A stretch of 64,000 nucleotides of DNA, from assembly GCF_012570745.1 (NCBI RefSeq), contig NZ_CP046212.1:394943-458942 (forward strand). Reading direction: 5' to 3'. This stretch comes from Enterobacteriaceae endosymbiont of Donacia dentata. Its GTDB lineage: Bacteria > Pseudomonadota > Gammaproteobacteria > Enterobacterales > Enterobacteriaceae. The notes below the pieces were generated by a model, which was not told the DNA's origin, did no database searches, and saw only the letters and a program-made list of their open reading frames with translations. This document shows positions 57,842 to 64,000 of this stretch, piece by piece (position 1 is the stretch's first letter; each line of letters starts with the position of its first letter). The position numbers were made by a program, and so were the translations under genes.

Positions 57842-59125
57842 ATGTTGGATGTTAAATTATTACGTAATAATATTGATTATGTTTGTAATATTTTGAAAAA
57901 AAGAAATTTTAATTTAAATATTGATTTAATAAAAAAATTAGAAAAAAAACGGAAAAATTTACAAATAAAAATGGAATTTTTACAAGTAAAAAGAAATCAA
58001 ATTTCTAAAATTTTATCACAAAAAAATAATAATAATGTTGTTAAATTAAAAAAAAAAGTAATTAATTATAATAATAAAATATCTAAATATAAAATTACAT
58101 TAGATAGTGTAAAAAAAGATATAAGTATAATTTATAGTATGATACCTAATTTACCATTAGAAGATGTTCCTATTGGTCAAAATAGTAATGAAAATAAAGA
58201 AATTGAAAAATGGGGTAATATAAAACAATATAATTTTCTTGTACGTGATCATTTAGAATTAGGTATATTAAATAAAGGAATTGATATAGAATCAGCTGTA
58301 AATTTAAGTGGATCAAAATTTATTATTTTAAAAGGATTAATAGCATATTTACATCGTATTCTTATTCAATTTATGTTAGATGTACATATTAATATACATG
58401 GTTATAAAGAAATATATGTTCCATATATAGTTAAAAAAAAAAATTTATATGGAACTGGACAGTTACCAAAATTTAATAAAGATCTTTTTCAAATAAAAAA
58501 TTTTAAAAATAAAAATCAATGTGAATATTTTTTAATTCCAACAGCAGAAGTTCCATTAACTAATTTATTAAATGATAAAATTGTTGAAGAAAAAATATTA
58601 CCATTAAAATTAGTGGCTCATAGTACTTGTTTTAGATCTGAAGTTGGTTCATATGGACAAAATGATAAAGGTTTAATACGTACACATCAATTTGATAAAG
58701 TAGAATTAGTACAATTAGTTAAACCTGAAAATTCTATAAAAACTTTAGAAGAAATTACTCAACATGCAGAAAAAATATTACAATTACTAAATTTACCTTA
58801 TAGAAAAATGTTATTATGTACAGGAGATATGAGTTTTTCTTCAAGTAAGACATATGATTTAGAAGTATGGTTCCCATCAAAAAACAAATATTATGAAATT
58901 TCTTCTTGTTCTAATATGTGGGATTTTCAATCTAGAAGAATAAAAGCAAGATATAGAAAAATAAAAAATAATGAAATTAATTTTATACATACTCTTAATG
59001 GATCAGGACTTGCAGTAGGAAGAACATTAGCTGCAATAATGGAAAATTACCAGCTTAAAGATGGTACAATTACTGTACCAAAAATATTACAGCCATATAT
59101 GAAAGGAATAACACACATAAAATAA
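57842..59125 (+). CDS. serS: Seryl-tRNA synthetase
   Basis: Charges tRNA-Ser. The 427 residues (E. coli 430) start MLDVKLLRNNIDYV and form a long N-terminal coiled coil (to about residue 100) that grips the tRNA long variable arm. Class II motifs: TAEVPLTNLLND, FRSEVGSYGQNDKGLIRTHQFDKVELVQ and TLNGSGLAVGRTLAAIMENYQ. AGGAAAC lies before the ATG. It is divergent from trxB and ends 19 bp from convergent argR. Confidence 0.97.
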   Translation: MLDVKLLRNNIDYVCNILKKRNFNLNIDLIKKLEKKRKNLQIKMEFLQVKRNQISKILSQKNNNNVVKLKKKVINYNNKISKYKITLDSVKKDISIIYSMIPNLPLEDVPIGQNSNENKEIEKWGNIKQYNFLVRDHLELGILNKGIDIESAVNLSGSKFIILKGLIAYLHRILIQFMLDVHINIHGYKEIYVPYIVKKKNLYGTGQLPKFNKDLFQIKNFKNKNQCEYFLIPTAEVPLTNLLNDKIVEEKILPLKLVAHSTCFRSEVGSYGQNDKGLIRTHQFDKVELVQLVKPENSIKTLEEITQHAEKILQLLNLPYRKMLLCTGDMSFSSSKTYDLEVWFPSKNKYYEISSCSNMWDFQSRRIKARYRKIKNNEINFIHTLNGSGLAVGRTLAAIMENYQLKDGTITVPKILQPYMKGITHIK

Positions 59126-59140
59126 TAATTTTATTATTTT
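59119..59140. terminator. A/T hairpin with T run between serS and argR
   Basis: AAAATAATA pairs with TATTATTTT across a short 4-nt loop, spanning the end of serS and the 19-bp gap to argR. On the plus strand it runs into further T residues. The stem is all A/T, so support is modest. Confidence 0.35.
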
Positions 59141-59144
59141 TTAT

Positions 59145-59624
59145 TTATACTTTTTGTTTAAATAAATTTTGTATAGAATTATATAAATGAATAGTTTTAA
59201 ATAAACGAGTAGGTACTACAAAAATAGTATCGTCTCCAGCGATAGTGCCTAATATTCCTTCTGGTTTTCCTAAAGAATCTAATAATCTTGCTATTAATTG
59301 AGCAGCTCCAGGACTTGTATGAATAATAATTAAAACATCATTATAATCAATATCTAAAACTAAATTTTTTAATGGACTAGTTGTATTTGGTACACTTAAT
59401 TCTAAAGGAAAACAATAAACCATTTCCATTTTAGTATTTCTAATTCTTACTGCTCCAAATTTTGTTAACATTCTAGATACTTTAGATTGATTGATATTAT
59501 TAAATCCTTCTTTTTGTAAAGCAGTTACAATTTCTGTTTGTGTACTGAATTTTTCTTGTTTAATTAAATTTTTAAATATTTTAACTAAATTATCCTCTTT
59601 TTTTTTTGTAAAAATTATTCCCAT
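59145..59624 (-). CDS. argR: Arginine repressor ArgR
   Basis: Arginine-dependent repressor of arginine genes; in E. coli also an accessory factor for XerCD recombination. I chose the ATG giving [17 protein letters not shown], with TGGTGA just upstream; a GTG four codons earlier is possible. The 159 residues (E. coli 156) keep the winged-helix DNA-reading segment [21 protein letters not shown] and the C-terminal arginine-binding oligomer domain ([19 protein letters not shown] [48 protein letters not shown]). It is the only classical transcription repressor in the window. No arginine biosynthesis gene is present here. mdh, its E. coli neighbour, is absent. Confidence 0.95.
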   Translation of the reverse strand: MGIIFTKKKEDNLVKIFKNLIKQEKFSTQTEIVTALQKEGFNNINQSKVSRMLTKFGAVRIRNTKMEMVYCFPLELSVPNTTSPLKNLVLDIDYNDVLIIIHTSPGAAQLIARLLDSLGKPEGILGTIAGDDTIFVVPTRLFKTIHLYNSIQNLFKQKV

Positions 59625-59839
59625 AAAAATCACCAATAAAATAAAAGAAAAAATTATTTATTTAAAATAATAAAATTACTATTTACTAAATTTATTAAAA
59701 TTTACAAAGACTAATTGCATTTATAATGTAACTATATTATCATATTTTAATAAAAATTTATATTTTTTTATTAAAAAATTTAATAATATATAAAAAAATT
59801 TAATTTTATTAAAATTTATGTTTTGGATAAATATACAAT

Positions 59840-60262
59840 ATGAATAATATCTTAAAAAATAATTTTCATCATCAATGGTATCTTATAAATGCAAAAAAAA
59901 AAATTTTAGGAAGATTATCTAGTATAATTGCCTATTATTTAATGGGTAAACATAAAATTTTATATAAACCTTATATTGATATAGGTGATTATGTTATTGT
60001 AATTAATGCTGAACAAATTAAAATTACAGGAAAAAAAAATAAAAGTAAATTTTATTTTAGTCATAGTGGATATGCTGGAGGATTAAAGAAAATATCTTTT
60101 GAACAATTAATTAAAAAAAATCCTCAAAAAATAATTCAACATTCAATTAAAGGTATGTTACCTAAAAATAAAATAGGAATGTTAATGTTAAAAAGATTAA
60201 AAATTTATAAAGGTAAAATTCATAAACATATTGCTCAAAAAAAATACATTTTAAATATTTAA
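59840..60262 (+). CDS. rplM: 50S ribosomal protein L13
   Basis: Early assembly protein of the large subunit. The 140 residues (E. coli 142) contain [61 protein letters not shown] and a basic [23 protein letters not shown]. It pairs with rpsI as in E. coli. A possible promoter lies upstream (TTTACA at 59701 and TATAAT at 59722, with a short 15-bp spacer). Confidence 0.96.
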   Translation: MNNILKNNFHHQWYLINAKKKILGRLSSIIAYYLMGKHKILYKPYIDIGDYVIVINAEQIKITGKKNKSKFYFSHSGYAGGLKKISFEQLIKKNPQKIIQHSIKGMLPKNKIGMLMLKRLKIYKGKIHKHIAQKKYILNI

Positions 60263-60290
60263 TTATCTTTTATCATCAGGATATAAAATA

Positions 60291-60689
60291 ATGAAAAATA
60301 TTGTTAACTATTATTATGGTACAGGAAGAAGAAAAAGTTCTTCGGCTAGAGTTTTTATTAAAAAAGGTAATGGATCAATTAATATTAATAAAAAAGATAT
60401 AAATATTTTTTTTGTTAGAAATACACATCGTCTAATGATCATAAAACCCTTAGAATTAATAAAAATGCATAATAAATTAGATTTATATATTACTGTAAAA
60501 GGGGGTGGTATTTCTGGGCAAGCAGGAGCTATTAGACATGGAATTACTAGAGCTTTAATAAAATATGATGCTTTTTTTAGAAAAGATCTAAAAAAAATAG
60601 GTTTTATAACTCGTGATGATCGTAAAGTAGAACGTAAAAAAGTAGGATTTAAAAAAGCTAGACGTAGTCCGCAATTTTCAAAACGTTAA
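60291..60689 (+). CDS. rpsI: 30S ribosomal protein S9
   Basis: Small-subunit protein whose C-terminal tail touches the P-site tRNA. The 132 residues (E. coli 130) show [72 protein letters not shown]; the essential final Ser-Lys-Arg is kept. AGGAT precedes the ATG. 28 bp after rplM. Confidence 0.97.
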   Translation: MKNIVNYYYGTGRRKSSSARVFIKKGNGSININKKDINIFFVRNTHRLMIIKPLELIKMHNKLDLYITVKGGGISGQAGAIRHGITRALIKYDAFFRKDLKKIGFITRDDRKVERKKVGFKKARRSPQFSKR

Positions 60690-60828
60690 AATTAATTTTA
60701 TAATTATTAATTATAGTAAATTTTTTTATAAAAAATTTTATTAAAAAATAATATTAATATTTATAAAATAATTAGATTTAAAATTATAAATTTTAATCTT
60801 TTTTGTGAATATTTTTCCGAGAATAAAT

Positions 60829-62091
60829 ATGGATAAATTTATTATAAAAGGTCCTGTTCAGTTAAAAGGAAAAATAAATATTTCTGGATCTAAAAATGCT
60901 GCTTTACCTATTTTATTTGCATCTATTTTAATAGATGAATCAGTAGAAATTCAAAATATACCTAAATTAAAAGATATAGATAACGCTATTAAATTACTTT
61001 TACATTTAGGAGTAAAAATAAAAAAAGGAAAATCATTAATAATAAATGCAAATAATTTATATAATCATTATATTTTTCCTAAAAATTTAGTTAAATCTAT
61101 TAGAGCTTCAATTTGGTTAATAAGTCCAATATTAAATCGTTTAGGTAAAATTAAAATATCTTTACCTGGAGGATGTTCAATTGGGAAAAGACCTATTGAC
61201 TTACATATTAAATATTTAAAAAAATTAGGTGCTAAAATTTATATAAAAAATAATAATATTTATGCTTATATAAATAAAACATTTAAAGGTTCTCATATTA
61301 TAATGGAAAAAAGTAGTGTGGGAGCTACTATTAGTATTATTTTAGCTGCTATTTATGCATATAAAATAACTATTATTGATAATGCAGCAAAAGAACCTGA
61401 GATAAAAGATTTAGCTAATTTTTTAAACACTATGGGCGCTAAAATTAAAGGTGCTGGTACAAACCAAATAATTATTAAAGGTGTTTTAAAATTAAAAGGA
61501 GGTATTTATAAAATAATATCTGATAGAATAGAAACAGGAACTTTTTTAATAGCTGCTGCTATATCTGGAGGACAAATATTATGTCAAAAAACTAATCCTA
61601 AAAATTTAGATATTGTATTAAAAAAATTAAAATATACTGGTGCAGAAATTAAGACAGGTAAAAATTGGTGTAGTCTTAATATGAAAAATAGAAAACCTAA
61701 AGCAGTTGATATAATTACAGGACCTTATCCTGATTTTCCTACTGATATTCAACCACAATTTACTTTATTAAATTTAATTGCATTAGGTAAAAGTAAAGTA
61801 ACAGAAACTATTTTTGAAAATAGATTTTTATATATACACGAGTTAATAAAAATGGGAGCAAACGTTTTTTTTAAAAAAAACCAAGTAATTTGTAAAGGAG
61901 TCAAGAAACTTTATAGTGCAAAAATTGTAGCAACAGATTTAAGGGCTTCAATAAGTTTAGTTTTAGCTGGTTGTATTGCTTCTGGAAAAACTATTATTAA
62001 TAATATTAATTATATTGATCGTGGTTATGAAACAATAGAAAAAAAATTAATATCTTTAGGTGCAAATATTAAAAGAATAAAGAATAATTAA
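60829..62091 (+). CDS. murA: UDP-N-acetylglucosamine 1-carboxyvinyltransferase MurA
   Basis: First committed enzyme of peptidoglycan synthesis. I chose the ATG giving MDKFIIKGPVQLKGKINISGSKNA, like E. coli [24 protein letters not shown], giving 420 residues (E. coli 419); a GTG eight codons upstream is less likely. Lys22 and the active Cys116 (LPGGCSIGKRP, the fosfomycin target in E. coli) are present, with SVGATISIILAA, DRIETGTFLIAAAI and TDLRASISLVLAGC. Its retention indicates that the cell still makes a wall. Confidence 0.97.
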   Translation: MDKFIIKGPVQLKGKINISGSKNAALPILFASILIDESVEIQNIPKLKDIDNAIKLLLHLGVKIKKGKSLIINANNLYNHYIFPKNLVKSIRASIWLISPILNRLGKIKISLPGGCSIGKRPIDLHIKYLKKLGAKIYIKNNNIYAYINKTFKGSHIIMEKSSVGATISIILAAIYAYKITIIDNAAKEPEIKDLANFLNTMGAKIKGAGTNQIIIKGVLKLKGGIYKIISDRIETGTFLIAAAISGGQILCQKTNPKNLDIVLKKLKYTGAEIKTGKNWCSLNMKNRKPKAVDIITGPYPDFPTDIQPQFTLLNLIALGKSKVTETIFENRFLYIHELIKMGANVFFKKNQVICKGVKKLYSAKIVATDLRASISLVLAGCIASGKTIINNINYIDRGYETIEKKLISLGANIKRIKNN

Positions 62092-62218
62092 TATAAATAT
62101 TAAAATATAATAAAATAATTAAGATAATATTTTTTATTAATTATTTTACTATATTTTATTATATTTTATAATTTTAATTATATAGATTAAAATTAAATTA
62201 TTTTATAAGGATGATAGC

Positions 62219-62536
62219 ATGTATGCTATTTTTGATAGTTGTGGTAAACAATATAAAGTTATTCAAGGACAAAGTATTAAATTAGAAAAAATCAAAGGAA
62301 AAATTGGTGATAATATTGAATTTAAAAATGTTTTAATGATATATGATAAAAATAAAATAAATATTGGTACTCCTATTATTATAGGAGCAAAAATAATAGC
62401 AGAATTAATTTCACATGGAAAAGAAAATAAAATTAAAATAATTAAATTTCGTAGAAGAAAACATTATAAAAAAACACAAGGTCATCGTCAATTATTTACT
62501 AATATTAAAATTATTAAGATTCAATATTTAAAATAG
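62219..62536 (+). CDS. rplU: 50S ribosomal protein L21
   Basis: Large-subunit protein. The 105 residues (E. coli 103) read [25 protein letters not shown] and the basic C-terminal [37 protein letters not shown] lies before the ATG. First gene of the rplU-rpmA-obgE unit; ispB and murA flank this region in E. coli too. Confidence 0.96.
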   Translation: MYAIFDSCGKQYKVIQGQSIKLEKIKGKIGDNIEFKNVLMIYDKNKINIGTPIIIGAKIIAELISHGKENKIKIIKFRRRKHYKKTQGHRQLFTNIKIIKIQYLK

Positions 62537-62546
62537 GAATTTTTTT

Positions 62547-62816
62547 ATGGCACATAAAAAAGCTGGAGGATCTTCTAGAAATGGAAGAGATTCTCATGCG
62601 AAAAGATTAGGTATTAAATGTTTTGGTGGAGAAAAAGTTAAATCTGGATTTATTATTATTAGACAAAGAGGAACTAAATTTCATGCAGGAAATAACGTTG
62701 GTTGTGGTAGAGATCATACTCTATTTTCAAAAATTGACGGTATTGTTAAATTTACAAAAAAAGGGTTTCAGAAAAAAAAATATATTAATGTTATAAAAAA
62801 TCATTTTAATAAATAA
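62547..62816 (+). CDS. rpmA: 50S ribosomal protein L27
   Basis: Large-subunit protein whose N-terminus reaches the peptidyl-transferase centre. The 89 residues (E. coli 85) read [51 protein letters not shown] and end in a lysine-rich tail. It is 10 bp after rplU. Confidence 0.97.
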   Translation: MAHKKAGGSSRNGRDSHAKRLGIKCFGGEKVKSGFIIIRQRGTKFHAGNNVGCGRDHTLFSKIDGIVKFTKKGFQKKKYINVIKNHFNK

Positions 62817-62913
62817 AAAATTTAAATAAATATTTTGAAATATTAGATATGTTATATATTTTAAATATATATGTATCTTTTATATATTATTTTTTGTTTT
62901 ATATGGAGTTATA

Positions 62914-63927
62914 ATGAAATTTGTTGATAAAGCAATTATATATATAAAATCAGGTAAAGGAGGAGATGGATGTATTAGTTTTCATCGTGCAAAATATATA
63001 CCTAAAGGAGGTCCTGACGGAGGTAATGGAGGTAAAGGAGGTAATGTATATTTTATATCTAGTAATAATGTTAACACACTTACTAATTTTTTTTGTCAAA
63101 ATAATTATATATCTGAAAATGGATCACATGGTAAAAATTGTCAACGTACAGGGAAAAATGGAAAAAATTTAATTATTCAAGTTCCAATAGGAACAAAAAT
63201 TATTGATATAGAAAAAAAAAAAACTCTTATATTTTTGAGTCAAAATAATCAAATTTTTTTAATTACACGAGGAGGTAAAGGTGGATTAGGAAATATTAAT
63301 TTTAAATCTTCTATTAATAGAACTCCATATAAAAGAACAAAGGGTAATTTAGGAGAAAAAAAAAGAATAAAATTAGAATTATATTTAAAAGTAAATATAG
63401 GTATATTAGGTTTTCCTAATACAGGAAAATCAACATTTATAAAAAAAATATCTTCTGCTAATACTAAAATTGGTGATTATTTTTTTACAACAATAAAACC
63501 TGTTTTAGGTACTGTTAAAAATAAATTTAATAATAATTTTTTTTCAATATTAGATGTTCCAGGCATTATAAAGAAATCTTCAATTGGTAAAGGATTAGGA
63601 TTAAATTTTATTAAACATTTTAAATATTGTAATTTAATATTACATTTTATAGATATATCAATAATTAATAATCATGATAAAATCATTAATGCTATAAATA
63701 CTATTAATTTTGAAATTAAAAAATTTAATAAAAAAATTCTTTTAAAAGATCAATGGCTAATTTTCAATAAGATTGATTTATTTGATAATATAAACGATTT
63801 AAAACTTTATATTAATAATATATTATTAAATTTTAAATTCATAAAAAGATATTATTTAATATCTTCTAAGGAAGATATTGGAATTAAAAAATTATGTACA
63901 GATATTTTTCAATATTTATATAATTAA
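62914..63927 (+). CDS. obgE: GTPase ObgE/CgtA, without the C-terminal tail
   Basis: Ribosome-associated GTPase for 50S assembly and stress signalling. The 337 residues begin with the glycine-rich Obg domain (KFVDKAIIYIKSGKGGDGCISFHRAKYIPKGGPDGGNGGKGGNVYF) followed by the G domain: GFPNTGKSTFIKKIS, TTIKPVLGTV, LDVPGIIKKSSIGKGLGLNFIKH, FNKIDLFD. E. coli ObgE has 390 residues; the acidic C-terminal extension is missing. yhbE, which lies between rpmA and obgE in E. coli, is lost. The last 73 bp of the window after it hold no gene. Confidence 0.95.
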   Translation: MKFVDKAIIYIKSGKGGDGCISFHRAKYIPKGGPDGGNGGKGGNVYFISSNNVNTLTNFFCQNNYISENGSHGKNCQRTGKNGKNLIIQVPIGTKIIDIEKKKTLIFLSQNNQIFLITRGGKGGLGNINFKSSINRTPYKRTKGNLGEKKRIKLELYLKVNIGILGFPNTGKSTFIKKISSANTKIGDYFFTTIKPVLGTVKNKFNNNFFSILDVPGIIKKSSIGKGLGLNFIKHFKYCNLILHFIDISIINNHDKIINAINTINFEIKKFNKKILLKDQWLIFNKIDLFDNINDLKLYINNILLNFKFIKRYYLISSKEDIGIKKLCTDIFQYLYN

Positions 63928-64000
63928 AAATTTAATTTTATTAATTATTGTATTAAAGGACAATATAACATATTTGTGTAATTTTATTTGGATTATAAAA

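Noticed and set aside
1..64000. Mobile elements, prophage, CRISPR arrays, toxin-antitoxin or secretion systems
   Set aside because: I looked for transposase-like frames, spaced direct repeats and defence gene clusters and found none; essentially every gene is a conserved housekeeping gene.

Overview
This window is a stretch of chromosome from a highly reduced, extremely AT-rich gammaproteobacterium. By eye, roughly four bases in five or more are A or T. Every gene I can name has its closest recognisable form in Escherichia coli/Enterobacterales, and short E. coli gene neighbourhoods survive with the genes between them deleted. Examples are smpB-ssrA/grpE, rpmB-rpmG, rpmE/priA, nrdAB, ffh-rpsP-rimM-trmD-rplS, recC-recB-recD/lgt/mutH/lysA, ptsHI-crr, aspS-yebC-ruvC, potABC/mnmA, rpmH-rnpA-yidC-mnmE, dnaN-gyrB, cydDC-infA, rplM-rpsI and murA/rplU-rpmA-obgE. 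Low G+C, few regulators, no mobile elements, lost dnaA and recF and eroded spacers together point to an obligate intracellular insect symbiont of the Blochmannia/Wigglesworthia/Buchnera type. The genus cannot be fixed from this window alone.

Layout. Positions 1-4.2 kb hold translation quality control (3' part of typA, tmRNA, smpB), grpE and ribosomal proteins L28, L33 and L31. 4.3-8.3 kb hold priA, whose helicase motifs are ruined, and mnmG. 8.6-14.5 kb hold nrdAB behind a consensus-like promoter, a YdgI-type arginine/ornithine antiporter and a NIF3-family protein. 14.7-18.0 kb is the ffh-rpsP-rimM-trmD-rplS translation cluster. 18.0-29.5 kb hold recD, recB, recC and lgt on the minus strand, then mutH and lysA. 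29.8-32.5 kb encode the phosphotransferase proteins HPr, enzyme I and EIIA-Glc. 32.6-39.2 kb hold ruvC, yebC, aspS, argS and mnmA. 39.4-42.1 kb is potABC without potD. 42.2-50.6 kb run through mutM, mnmE, yidC, rnpA, rpmH, dnaN, gyrB and rpoZ. 50.8-63.9 kb hold ppa, eno, cydDC, infA, trxB, serS, argR, rplM-rpsI, murA and rplU-rpmA-obgE.

Taken together, the genes sustain a minimal cell: translation and tRNA modification (mnmA/mnmE/mnmG, trmD), ribosome rescue, DNA precursor supply, replication clamp and gyrase. The repair set is unusually large (RecBCD, RuvC, MutH, MutM). Sugar entry and glycolysis, thiol redox and a few host-facing functions (lysine synthesis, polyamine and arginine transport) complete it. 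I saw no tRNA or rRNA gene, insertion sequence, prophage, CRISPR array or toxin system. The most interesting signals are: the helicase-dead but zinc-finger-intact PriA; the absence of dnaA and recF at their usual site; a 25-bp perfect hairpin at the predicted 5' end of the lysA message; a tmRNA gene without an encoded CCA end, lying 7 nt after smpB; a transporter lacking its binding-protein gene; and long in-frame poly(A) tracts in recB, priA and argS.
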